Assembly (NCBI GenBank): GCA_012934845.2
Contig: WNNJ02001795.1
Location: forward strand, 144,583-208,582
Reading direction: 5' to 3'
DNA length: 64,000 nucleotides
Origin: Pomphorhynchus laevis
Lineage: Eukaryota > Acanthocephala > Palaeacanthocephala > Echinorhynchida > Pomphorhynchidae
The notes beneath the pieces were generated by a model. It had not been told where the DNA came from. It searched no databases and saw only the letters and a program-made list of their open reading frames with translations. Positions 34,216 through 45,169 of the stretch are shown here, piece after piece. The position numbers and the translations under genes were made by a program. Each line of letters starts with the position of its first letter. Position 1 is the stretch's first letter.

Positions 34216-34294
34216 TATAGGTCTATATACTCATTAAATATCTTATATATAGTCATTAAATATTTTTTTTCGTTTAACAAAAGTCATTACTCAC

Positions 34295-34441
34295 ATGCTA
34301 TTGACTGCAATCCAATGATTATCAGCAACATCAATCGTGGATTGAATCTTGGTAGCAGAACTATCCCAACAATCATAATCAAAACCGCTACGTTTAAAAT
34401 TGTACCAAGCAAAGCGAAAGTTATCGGCTGTTTAATATAAC
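34295..34441 (-). CDS. Tetraspan protein, exon with TM2 and TM3
   Basis: Acceptor ttttgctgttttag and donor GCAT|GTGAGT are both strong. It reads YIKQPITFALLGTILNVAVL ending in ...IVLLP (TM2), then RFNPR, then LMLLIIIGLQSIA (TM3). It takes one base from exon 60494-60767 (G, completing Gly) and leaves one base for 16062-16350. Hydrophobicity, splice sites and phases all agree. Confidence 0.75.
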
Positions 34442-34889
34442 CTAAAACAGCAAAATCCATTGGAAATATACATTTATTTCTTCTTGTAGTTAAATAGGTT
34501 TACAGAAACGAAGAAATTAGTTTTATTTTAAAAATTCACAAAAAAATTCGATTGCGACTGCTATGATCTTTAGCAAAATTATAAACAGTTTATTCGCGTC
34601 TTGTTGTTTGTTTGGTCTAAGAAACCGTTTTGAAAATTTGTTATTTCACAAAATACTATGTAATGAAAGGCTTTTAATCTATAAATATTTTTTGGAGAAA
34701 TCAGATAAAGTAATAATTTATTTTTATTATTTTAAAGTAAAAATATTTGTATACGAACGGTTTACAATGTAGAATCAAAAATGTAAAAATACGCATATGT
34801 GATTGTTATGCAAATTTGCCGTAAATTTAAAATTAAATAACTATTTTGCTTAAATATTTGAATTATAATAAAAAATGGTTTATTGCAAA

Positions 34890-35108
34890 AAGTCGAGGAA
34901 ACAGGAATGTTTATTTAATTACAAAAATCCAATATTTCGACGGCACTACCACACGTCATCTGTAGGGTTGTATGTATTAATCTCTCAAACTCTTGTTGAC
35001 TTAAAAAAGTTTGAGAGATTAACACATGCAACCCTGAAAATGACGTGCCGTAGTGACGTCGAAATATTGGATTTTTGTAATTAAATAAACATTCCTGTTT
35101 CCTCGCCT
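34890..35108. repeat. Long hairpin, about 95-bp arms
   Basis: 34892-34990 and 35005-35106 are near-identical inverted copies with a spacer of about 15 bases. Each has AGGAATGTTTATTTAATTAC, CCAATATTTCGACG and TTGAGAGATTA blocks. The CGAAATATTGG end and facing stem look like a decayed Penelope-type terminal repeat and hammerhead core. Confidence 0.65.
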
Positions 35109-35350
35109 TCTTGTAATAATTCGGATTGGAAATCAATTTTCTCCAAAAAATGGTTTGTACTCATCAGAACAATTTGGCTTTTCGAAATTATATTCTTAAT
35201 CATAATCTTGTCTAAACCTAAAAATTTCAAGCAATATTTGATTATATGAGTTAAATTATTTAATTTTAAATTTTATTTAAAAATTGTTTTAGTACTTTAA
35301 CTATATATTATTACAGGAACGAAGAGGAACATATCCTTTATTTGATTAAA

Positions 35351-35390
35351 ATTCTATATTTCGATAGCTCCTGCTATCATCATCAGGATT
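35351..35390 (-). ncRNA. Hammerhead-like ribozyme motif in Penelope terminal repeat
   Basis: The - strand gives CTGATGA, a stem GATAGC/GCTATC with loop AGGA, then GAAA and TATA: core CUGAUGA, stem II, GAAA, UH with almost no stem III. That is the layout of small hammerheads described in Penelope-like elements. One unpaired T sits between the core and stem II. The opposite repeat (36549-36582, +) has TAAA in place of GAAA and is probably dead. Confidence 0.55.
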
Positions 35391-35808
35391 ACAAAAAAAT
35401 GTTTCACAATTTGTTTCCCCCGTGTTTCCAACATTTATACAAAAATACAAGCATTGATGTGCCCCGCATTTCTACTTAAAAGAGAAAGAAAATACCGAGA
35501 AACAAAACAATCAAAAAATAAAATTTTACACATATTTTAAATGGTGCGTTTCTTCTGAATTCTTCTCGAATTCAATGGTACGTTTCTTCTGAATCTAATG
35601 TAGGTATACCTTTTCTCGATGTATTGGTTAAGCGGCTTAATTCTTCTATACTTCAAACATGTGTTTTTCAAAAATTTGGTACAAGGCCAGATATTGTTTC
35701 TTGGACTTCAAACGTTCCTACTAATTGGCTGATTTCCGCTGCTACGTCACATCACCTACGTTGCAGGCTTATCTGTTCTAACTATCAAAAAATAGTTGTA
35801 TTAATAAA

Positions 35809-36180
35809 GTGCACATTTTTAACAGAAAATTACCTAAACTTAACAACATTTTTAATCCTAAACCAGATTTTAACAAAGATGCTATTGTTTATAAAATACC
35901 TTGTAAAGAATGTGCTCAGGTATATGTTGGTCAAACGGGTCAGAGTTTGGTAAAGCGTATTAAACAACATAATTATAATGTACGTAAAGGGATCAATTCT
36001 AATGCTGTGGCCCAGCATTTTGTGAGTTTGAATCATTCCGTTAATTTTGAAAATGCATCTATTTTATCATTTGAAAGTAACTTGTTATCTCACAGTATTC
36101 ACGAAGCGTATTTTTTAAATGAACCTAATTTAATGCTTAATAATAAATCCGATTACAACCTTAAATTAAATTATAATTAA
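35809..36180 (+). pseudogene. GIY-YIG endonuclease domain of Penelope-like element
   Basis: Contains YKIPCKECAQVYVGQTGQSL, then KRIKQHNYNVR and SNAVAQHFVSLNHSVNF. This is the Cys-pair, (V)YVGQT, R and H pattern of the nuclease at the C-terminus of Penelope-like proteins, which cuts the target DNA. An upstream frame at 35624-35953 holds remnants of the linker. Without the RT this copy is not autonomous. Confidence 0.82.
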
Positions 36181-36990
36181 TTATTCCAATATTTAATTAT
36201 TTTAATTTTTTCAATTCGTTTGTGTTTTTTAATTATATTATTATTTTATTCTGGTTTAGATTAAATTATAATTTATTACTCCACTTTTACATTATTTTTA
36301 TTATTTAATTCGTATGTTTTTTTTGTCACTTATGTTATAATTTTAATTTTATTTTGTTTTATGATTCGGTTTTTTTCTTTCTTTTTGTTGTTTTTAAAAT
36401 GTGTGTAAAATTTTAGTGTATGATTGTTTTGTTTCTCGGTATTTTCTTTCTCTTTTAAGTAGAAATGCGGGGCACATCAATGCTTGTATTTTTGTATAAA
36501 TGTTGGAAACACGGGGGAAACAAATTGTGAAACATTTTTTTTTCTAATCCTGATGATGATAGCAGGAGCTATCTAAATATAGAATTTTTATCAAATAACG
36601 GATATTTTCTTCTTCGTTCCTACAATAATATATATTTGAAATAACAGAAGATTGTGGGTTTAGTATTTATTACCAGTACTTTAACTAATTTCTCCAACAA
36701 AATATTTCTAAATTAAAAGCTTATCATTACATAGTATTTTGTGGAATAAAAGAAATTTCAAAACGGTTTCTCGCATCAAACACACAAGACCCGTTTATTC
36801 AAAGACAAAAGCTTAAGTTTGCCATTTTTATACAAAATACTCACATTTCTGCCATTGTATAAATGGCAAACTTGAAGCTTTTGTATTTGAATAAACGTTT
36901 GTACTATTCCTGAAGATCACAGCAGTATCAATCGAAATATTGTGTCAATGTTAGGAATAAAACTAATTTCCTCGTTTCTGTAAATTTGTA

Positions 36991-38539
36991 GATAGAAATT
37001 CATGTGTGCATTTTGAAATCTAGATTGATGTTTTAAATATTATGTCTATCATATCGCATTATATGTTTTTATATTATAATACAATATATTATATTAAAAG
37101 TGATATCTCAAACTAAAAACAATCTTATAGTATTTACTATAGATGTTACAAGGTCGAGTGATACAATTAGTTAGCCTATTCTCGGCTTCTAGCATGTCTA
37201 AGTGTTTAACAATTGACTTAAACATTTTAATAATAATGTAATAACAATAAATATATAAACAATATAATGCGATAATTAATTGAATTCGTTAATAATATAA
37301 TTGTAATTTACTGTGTCATGAATTAAAAATACAAAACATAATCGCGTTTTATGATTAAAAAATAATTTAATCATTGATATGTTTTAATAATTCTTATTTG
37401 ATCTACTATGTCCATCGTATATTCTGATTACCCGAACATTCAAATGCAGTATAAATGTTAATTTCATGATAAATTTAGTATTGAATTTATCATTTTTAAT
37501 AATTCAAATGTATTTTATCTATAATTATAATTTAATTGCCTCAGCTAACTATTTCTTCAATTCGAATTTATTTTTCAGAATTCTTTAGGCATCGCTAAAT
37601 AAATAGCAACTTATTGTGAGGATTCAATCCTATGCTATATATACGGGTTTCTTAAAATGACTAGTTATATAATTTAATATTAAACGTATATTTTCTAAAA
37701 AATATCCACTAAATCTGTTTAAAAATATTCTTTATTCCTCAACGTATGAACAGCTCCTGCTGAAATATCGTGAAACAAATTTATTTTACGCGAAATGATC
37801 GAAATTCAGACAATTATCTTAAAGTATAAATATTTTAATTATACTTTTTAATTAATAATATGAAACCGTATATATATCATGAGTATTAAATATGATTTTC
37901 GATAATTTTTTATATATATTGGCAAGTATAAATTTTAGCTTGTGTTAAAAATTAATATAATATGCCACAGGGAGAATTGCTGCGCTATCGGAAGTTCACC
38001 CTCAATCCTACACCAAACTAAAATAGCAAGGCCAAAATACATACCCAGTTGTATTTGCTCTAAAGAAAAATATTATATTATATAGAAATATTAAAACAAA
38101 CAAAAACAAGCAACCTTTTGTGATTTTCCGTTTATATAAAATGATACGGAATAAACAACGCTTTTCTATATTATTTAAATAAACAATAAAGTTTGAAACA
38201 TTTAAATCTTCGAAATGTTTGCGTAATAAATCTACCAGCTAACGTACTTGACAGCAACAACAAAGAATTCACCATCATGATCTTAAACATATGAAATTTT
38301 TTATAAATAATAATTTTATTAGCAACAAATTAAATCGTCAATGAGAGCAAATGTTTATCGCATAAAACAAAAACGTAAGCCATTGATATATTCAGAAAAC
38401 TTAATAAAAATATCTTATTGAACTAATTTGTCGTTATGTGTATTAATTCGAAATAGCTAAAATGTTATATAATATGATACAGTGTATTGATAACAGTACA
38501 TTGAATTTATTATTAATACTGCAGTACATATAATCATCG
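36991..38539. other. AT-rich intron sequence
   Basis: No gene is seen. Around 37960-38050 a weak family-A-like piece (AGGCCAAAATACATACCCAG) is visible. The rest is A/T-rich DNA. Confidence 0.45.
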
Positions 38540-40543
38540 ATAAACTATTTACTTGATAAATAATTTACTTGACAAACCTTTTACCTGATAAACTATTTAC
38601 TTGATACACTAATTACTTGATCAACCATTTACTTTATAAACTATATATTTGATAACTAATTTCTTGATAAACTTTTTATTAAATGAACAATTTATTTGCT
38701 AAACTATTTGCTTGAAAAACTGTTTACTTGGTAAATTATTTACTCTATAACTATTTACTTGATAAACTATTTACTTGATACTCTAAATACTTGATCAACC
38801 ATTTACATTATAAACCATTTACTTGATAAACTTTTTACTTGATAAACTTTTTACTTAATAGACTATTTACTAGATAAACTATTTACTTGATAGACTAATT
38901 ACTTGATCAACCATTTACTTTATAAACTATATATTTGATAACTATTTACTTGATCAACCGTTTACTTAATGAATTATTTATTTGCTAAACTATTTGCTTG
39001 ATAAACTATTTACTTGATAAACTATTGACTTGATAAACTATTTACTTGATAAACTATTTACTTGACAAACTATTTACTTAATACACTAATAACTTGATCA
39101 ACTATTTACTTTATAAACTATTTACTTGATATACGTTTTAATTAATAAACTATTTACTTGATATACGTTTTAATTAATAAACTATTTACTTGATACACTA
39201 ATTACTTGATCAACCATTAACTTTATAAACTATATATTTGATAACTATTTACTTGATTAACTGTTTACTTAATGAACTATATTTTTGCTAAACGATTTGT
39301 TTGATAAACTATTGACTTGATAAACTATTGACTTGATAAACTTTTAACTTGATTAATTATTTACTTTATAAACTATTTACTTGACAAATTATTTACTTTA
39401 TAAACTATTTACTTGATAAACAATTTTTAATAACTATTGACTTGATAGACTCTTTACTTGATGAACTATTTATCTGATAAGCTATTTACGTGATAAACTA
39501 TTTACTTGATAAGCTATTTATTTGATAAACTACTTTTTACTTGATAAACTTTTTACTTGATAAACTTTTTACTTGATAAACTTTTTACTTGATAAACTTT
39601 TTACTTGATAAACTTTTTACTTGATAAACTTTTTACTTGATAAACTTTTTACTTGATAAACTTTTTACTTGATAAACTTTTTACTTGATAAACTATTTAC
39701 TTGATAAACTATTTACTAGATAAACTATTTACTTGATAAACTATTTACTTGATAAACTATTTACTTGGTAAACCATTTACTTAATAAACTATTTATTTAA
39801 TAACTATTTACTTGATAAACTGTTTACTTAATCAACTTTTTAGTGTATTAACTATTGACTTTATAAACTATTTACTTGATAAACTATTTACTTAATAAAC
39901 ATTTTACTTGATAAATTATTTACTTGATACACTAATTACTTGATCAACCATTTACTTTATAAACTATATATTTGATAACTATTTACTTGATCAACCGTTT
40001 ACTTAATGAATTATTTATTTGCTAAACTATTTGCTTGATAAACTATTTACTTGATAAACTATTGACTTGATAAACTATTTACTTGATAAACTTTTTACTT
40101 GATAAACTTTTTATTTGATAAACTATTTACTCGATAAACTATTTACTTGATAAACTATTTATTCGATAAACTATTTACTTGATTGACTATTTACTAGATA
40201 AACAATTTGCTTGATTGACTATTTTCTAGATAAACTATTTACTTGATAAACTTTTTACTTGATAAACTATTTACTTAGTAAACCATTTACTCTATAAACT
40301 GTTTATTTTATAACTATTTACTTGATAAACTGTTTACTTAATGAACTATTTATTTGCTAAACTATTTGCATGATAAACTATTTACTTGATAAACTATTGA
40401 CTTGATAAACTATTGACTTGATAAACTATTGACTTGATAAACTATTTACTAGATAAATTATTGACTTGTTAAACTATTTACTTGATCAATTATTTACTTT
40501 ATAAACTACTTACTTGATAGATTGTTTACTTTATAAACTATTG
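38540..40543. repeat. 16-bp minisatellite array, left part
   Basis: The unit is TTGATAAACTATTTAC with frequent variants and some 15- or 14-base units. About 120 units fill 2 kb. A homogeneous block at 39530-39690 has about ten near-identical copies of TTGATAAACTTTTTAC. The array resumes at 44146 after an inserted retroelement. Confidence 0.92.
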
Positions 40544-40862
40544 TCATAAAAAAGTTTGAGAGATAATATATACAAAGATTCATTTGAGAGATACAAAAGA
40601 AAGATTCAGAGGTAATAGATTCGGACGAGCAGAATCTTTTTTTATAAATCAATTTAGTAAATAGGTTACGTTTCAAGAAATTTACAACTGTTTAAGCAAA
40701 TTACAAATAAGACCACAACAAATATTTACAGCTTCAACACGCAATATTGATATATACAAATTTGAAATTGATCTGAGGAAATCGCAAGCAAGATAGCCAA
40801 ATTCGTCACAGCAAATCTACAATCAACTGGCGGCTCGCTCACGCTCGCCGACTCTACGACGC

Positions 40863-41660
40863 TTGGCAATTACAATCTTACTCTCAATGTTACCAAACAC
40901 AATGGCTGACGATGGGCAAAATCAAAATGATATTATCAGAGGTAAGCGGCCCTGTCGCATATGCCAGCGGGACATCGCCTTGACAACTAATAGATGCTTC
41001 CGCTTTCATAAGTTCAGAGGTTCAAGGTGTGCAGGTTCGGGCGAGGGATTCGGCTGTTTCGACAATGCGTCCAAGGTCCAACCAAATGAAGCCACCACAT
41101 AAGTCATAACTCCAACATTAGCAATTCCAAGCGCTCGAGTCGACGCTTCGAACCGTCTATCATGTCTTCAATCATGTTGGCGCAGAGAATCAACAACAGT
41201 CATACGCATTCCGTACAAAGCACGTGTTCTAGCAGCCACCCATTTCTGTGACAATATCAAACATTCACTGCAAATCGGTGATGTCACTTCATGGACAAAG
41301 TTGCTGCTCTTCGAAAAATCATGCTTCAGTGACCCAATGCCCACAACATGCAAAGGTCGATATAAGCTCGAGAAGGACATTTGCGAATCAATAAGAGCCT
41401 ACGCGACAACCGCCTTAACGGATGTGCTATCCATGATACAAACGCCACACAAATATGCAAACCGTCAACTAAACGGCAATTCAGAAATTGCTTGTATCAA
41501 CCTGGCTAAGCATGGTAATTCCGGTAAAGCACTCCAGCGTTTGGTTTCAGGAGGAATGGTCGACTCATCTACACAAGCACGGGCAACACTGCAAATACTA
41601 CATCCTCTGATGTACAACATCTGGCGGGATCAGCCACTATCCTCATCTAATCTTATATAA
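40863..41660 (+). pseudogene. N-terminal region of copy 2
   Basis: The first frame reads KRPCRICQRDIALTTNRC and FRGSRCAGSGEGFGC, a Cys/His-rich putative nucleic-acid-binding region. The frame then shifts; 41301-41660 continues with ACINLAKHGNSGKALQRLVS and the pre-RT segment. It is not functional as it stands. Confidence 0.5.
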
Positions 41661-41786
41661 CTACTTTCAAACAATCCTAGTTCGTATATATCTGTAGGCC
41701 GCGAGACCGTCATTGCCGCGGTCAACTCATTTCCTTCAGCTTGGGGAACAGGTTGCCTGGGGATAAGATCGGAGCATCTCCAGAAC

Positions 41787-42032
41787 ATGTTACGATCAAA
41801 TAGCGGCGGTTCGCTAGCAGAGAACCTGACGCACCTTGTCAACCACCTTCTGGCGGGACTAGCACCCTCTGAAGTGGCGCCTTACATAGCCGGCGCGAAC
41901 TTGATCGCACTTCCCAAAAAGGACGGGGGTATAAGACCAATTGCCGTTGGCGAAACTCTACGCCGTCTCTGCTCGAAATGCATATGTCTCCAACTCCGCA
42001 AACGTTTCATTGGTCTCCTACAACCAACATAA
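41787..42032 (+). pseudogene. Reverse transcriptase start of copy 2
   Basis: Reads PSEVAPYIAGANLIALPKKD followed by GGIRPIAVGETLRRLCSKC. The KKDGGxRPIAVGExLRRLxxKC block is characteristic of an invertebrate RT family; I have not assigned its clade. Motifs A, B and C follow in shifted frames. Confidence 0.65.
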
Positions 42033-42476
42033 CTAGGGGTAGCAACCCCAAACGCAGTGGAAAAGATCGTTCACAACGTCCGACGAATCCACGAACATCA
42101 CGCCAACGACAACAACTAGGTTTGGGCAAAAATCGATCTTTCAAACGCCTTCAACTCATTGTCAGAGCGCACTTTCAAGCGGCGGTCCGAAAGAACGTCC
42201 TGGAGCTCTTGCCATGGTTTGACTTTTCATACAAGTGCAAGGCACCCCTTCGTTTCGGGCCGCAGGACCCTCTCAATTAATGCAAAGGAGTCCAGCAGGG
42301 TGACTCGTTGGGCCCGTTCCTCTTCTCGTTAGCCATTAAGAAAACGATTGAACAAGTTTCTTATATCCCTGGAGTAAACCTCAACATTTATACCTTGACG
42401 ATGGCATAGTCGGCGGGACGCTTTTGGCAATCGCATCCGCACTCGGCTGGCTAGACACGAGTTTCAAACGATTGAA

Positions 42477-42953
42477 TTGCAGCTAAACTGGCGAAAGACA
42501 GAGGTCATCGGCACGCCTGAAGCCATAAGCTCTTGCTTGGCCCTACTATCCGAGGTGGTTTCGGAGAACACCTCTGGAAACACACACTTGTTAGGCATAC
42601 CCATCGGTGACGCGTCCTTCATAGAAACCCACCTGGGCGCATTTATACATAGTGTTATGCAGGTCGGAGAAGAATACAGTCTGGATCCTACACTTTTTCC
42701 TGGCTATTCAGAGGCATTATCCACCCTTAGAACCACAGTGGGGTCTCACTTCATACCGTCTACGGAGGGCGGTCAATCATCAACCTCACGCCTGATTAAA
42801 AATCTCGCGTCGACACAGCTGTTACAATCATCTAGCGAAATGGATCGTGCCCGACTATATGCAGTGTCGTGTCCAAAAGCTGGGGTTTGGCTTAGTGCTG
42901 TACCAAATGCGGCATCTGGAACGGAATTAACACCCCACAGTTCTGTATTCTAG
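42477..42953 (+). pseudogene. Post-RT region of copy 2
   Basis: The frame continues after the YLDDG motif with LNWRKTEVIGTPEAISSCLA, ...SGNTHLLGIPIGDASFIE and ARLYAVSCPKAGVWLSAVPN. This connects the RT to the C-terminal domain. The frame is interrupted at 42953. Confidence 0.6.
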
Positions 42954-42958
42954 TCCGC

Positions 42959-43699
42959 ATGTGGCTTAGGATTCCTTTACACAAAAAGGATACTAGATGC
43001 GGTCGCTACATGCGCATAACTGATAAGGAAGGCATATACTCGCTAACTTGCCAATACGGGGGTTACAAAGGACTGCGGCATAATGCTATTCGTGACGTGG
43101 TATTCGCAGCCGCACAATCAGCCCGAATGGATGTAGCTCTGGAAGTGCGAGGTATTATCCCGGACCTACGTGAACAACCGGCAGACATCTTATTTTATGG
43201 GGACCCTCTCTATGCAATCGACTTTGCAATCACCCACCCCTAACAGACGGCATACCGTCGCTCAGCTGCTAACGCACAGCTCGCCGCCGCTACATCGTAC
43301 GCGGCTAATGTTAAAGACCGAAAGTACAAGAGCAGGGTCGAAGCAGCGGGGTATATATTCTCAGCCGCTGTAGTGGAGTCGTTTGGGGGATGGAATGAAG
43401 AGGGAAACAGGGTCATCAAACGGGTTGCAAATAACATGAGCCGGACAAGCGGAGTCAGATACGCCGTGACGATCACGCATTTATACCAGCGCATCTCTAT
43501 TGCAATAATGAGAGGCAACGCCAAAGCAATGTTAGCGTCACTTGACCAGATTCCAATATTGACATTTGATGGTGGACACCAGGAAACATGTGAACCCAAG
43601 AAACGCCTCTTCGAGCCAGACTCTTGTGCTTCGAGCCGAACTCTTGATGTGACGGGACAATCGGTTTGCAAATCAACAACAAGAACTACGCCCCAATGA
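42959..43699 (+). pseudogene. C-terminal nuclease-like domain of copy 2
   Basis: Reads IYSLTCQYGGYKGLRHNAIR, then VALEVRGIIPDLREQPADIL and YAIDFAITHP. The PAD...IDFAITHP spacing resembles the PD-(D/E)xK core. The reading continues in another frame from 43373 with VESFGGWNEEGNRVIKRVAN and ISIAIMRGNAKAMLASLD, the family's C-terminus. It stops at TGA 43697-43699, overlapping the ATG of the next ORF. Confidence 0.55.
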
Positions 43700-44112
43700 A
43701 TGAGTACGACGAAATAATCCCCGTGTCATACAGGTCTGAGATAGTACACCAAATTCCCAATACACTGCCAATAATCCAGGCCAGCCCGATTCCTAACATA
43801 CAAATAATGCCCCAGCAACCTATCCAAACGATCATGACCATGGAACAGCCGCGTACGACAACTGCGAAGATCGATATCGACAATGTTGAGTCTTTTCCTG
43901 AGCATGAACGAGGTGAGTCAGTCAATAGTGAACGTTCAGACGATGATAAAGCTCGAAGGAGAATCTTTATTGAAAAACGCCGTCAACACTACGATGACTA
44001 TAGGAGGGTCAAAGAGTTACTCCAACAATCCCCAACCGCGTTGGCAATGATGTCGTATTGTAACGAGCAATTAATATTTGGGACCCAATTGTGGGTAACC
44101 CCCAATTTGTAA
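43696..44112 (+). CDS. Downstream ORF resembling protein phosphatase inhibitor-2
   Basis: The ATG overlaps the TGA of the upstream retroelement frame (ATGA). The ORF is 138 codons with no interruption, unlike the broken RT upstream. The N-terminal half is proline- and isoleucine-rich. The C-terminal half is acidic (ESFPEHERGESVNSERSDDD) followed by a basic helix with FIEKRRQHYDDYRRVKELLQ. The F-x2-KR-x2-HY-x8-K spacing matches the inhibitor-2 (PPP1R2) helix FEMKRKLHYNEGLNIKLARQ that covers the PP1 active site. The other inhibitor-2 motifs (SILK-type start, PxTP site) are not seen. It may be a captured host fragment or an element accessory gene. Confidence 0.5.
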   Translation: MNEYDEIIPVSYRSEIVHQIPNTLPIIQASPIPNIQIMPQQPIQTIMTMEQPRTTTAKIDIDNVESFPEHERGESVNSERSDDDKARRRIFIEKRRQHYDDYRRVKELLQQSPTALAMMSYCNEQLIFGTQLWVTPNL

Positions 44113-44145
44113 CTTGTAATTATTTATTTGTTTTATTACATAAAA

Positions 44146-44545
44146 AACTATTTACTTGATAAACTATTTACTTTATAAATTATTTAATTAATAACTATTG
44201 ACTTGATAAACTCTTTTTTGATGAACTATTTAACTGAAAAGCTATTTACTTGATAAACTTTTAACTTGATAAACTATTAACTTGATAAACTATTTACTAG
44301 ATAAATTATTTACATGATAGACTATTTACTTGATAAACAATTTACTTTATAAACTATTTATTTAATAAATATATTCTTTATAAACTATTTATTTAATAAC
44401 TATATACTTGATAAACTATTTACTAGATAAACTATTTACTTGATAGACTATTTACTAGATAAACTATTTACTTGATAGACTATTTACTAGATAAACTATT
44501 TACTTGATAAACTAGTTACTTGATAAACCATTTATTATAAAACTA
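44146..44545. repeat. 16-bp minisatellite array, right part
   Basis: The unit is the same as at 38540-40543, resuming with AACTATTTACTTGATA directly after the inserted element, with several GATAGACTATTTACTA variants. It fades out near 44545; isolated units occur to about 44650. Confidence 0.9.
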
Positions 44546-45169
44546 AATAAATAAACGCGAATAAACTTTTGAACCATAGCTTGTCTTATCAAATAAACTA
44601 TCATTTACTGGATAAACTATTAATTGATAACAAATTATTACTTGATAACACTTAAGACTGCCGTTTTCACGGTTTACACTGCATCGGCTGAGCATTCATT
44701 CGAATGTACTCGATAGATTTATTAAAATATATTATTTTTAAAATACAATATAATGATATGAATGTGATTAGAGAGATTATACGTTTTTGTGTAAATAGCT
44801 TTTAATTATAATGTAGTTTAAGTTTAAATTTCAGTAGATATGCTTTACTTTAAGTTAATATTTCTAATTCTCTTGACTGGTGAACTTTCTCATTCACTGT
44901 AATGCATGATTATTATGAAAGAAACAAACTTTCTTAAGGAAAGCTGTTCATTCATAATCATGACTAGTCGATATGAGATTATTTTCACTGCTTATTTTCA
45001 TTCGTGTGTTCAATTTTACTCATAAATTTATAAGATAATAATTTTTAATTTTAATGTGATTTTCAATACTTCATATTTACTATTATGGATATTTTAATGT
45101 AGTGAAAGTAAATATAAATTAAAACATTATATATTTATATTAAAATATAGTATTTCAATTGCAACAATG
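44546..45169. other. AT-rich intron sequence
   Basis: No gene is seen. A short partial inverted repeat (TTTCTTAAGGAAAG) lies near 44930. Confidence 0.4.

Larger units (their letters stand above)
35316..36628 (+). mobile_element. Short Penelope-like element with inverted terminal repeats
   Basis: Terminal repeats of about 205 bases are inverted (35316-35520 against 36420-36628; the ends read GGAACGAAGAGGAACATATC and GATATTTTCTTCTTCGTTCC). The 900-base interior keeps only the C-terminal part of the protein, with the GIY-YIG nuclease; the RT is missing. Each terminal repeat carries a hammerhead-like motif. Confidence 0.75.
34500..36990. repeat. Nested inverted repeats around a Penelope-like element
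   Basis: Outer arms of about 220-320 bases are inverted copies: 34500-34730 (ACGAAGAAATTAGTTTTATT ... ACCGTTTTGAAAATTTGTTA ... ACAAAATACTATGTAATG) against 36660-36990 (CATTACATAGTATTTTGT ... TTTCAAAACGGT ... AATAAAACTAATTTCCTCGT). Inside lie a separate hairpin (34890-35108) and the GIY-YIG element (35316-36628). The right outer arm holds a third inverted repeat (about 36806-36880) and a hammerhead-like CCTGAAGA...TCGAAATATTG (36909-36942). This fits Penelope-like elements nested within each other. Confidence 0.6.
40544..44145 (+). mobile_element. RT+nuclease non-LTR element, copy 2, inserted in the minisatellite
   Basis: This 3.6-kb insertion separates the two minisatellite parts. In order: a Cys-rich N-terminus near 40950, RT motifs (PKKDGGIRPIAVGETLRRL at about 41916; DLSNAFNSL near 42138; QQGDSLGPFLFSLAI near 42294; YLDDG near 42394), the C-terminal nuclease-like domain (42959-43699) and an extra downstream ORF (43696-44112). 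The RT part has several frameshifts and stops. G+C content is well above the host level. Confidence 0.75.

Noticed and set aside
39530-39690. CRISPR-like array
   Set aside because: A plain tandem minisatellite without unique spacers in animal DNA.
40863-44112. R2-type element with known clade
   Set aside because: The RT and C-terminal domain are recognisable, but I cannot place the clade without an alignment, so only a descriptive name is given.
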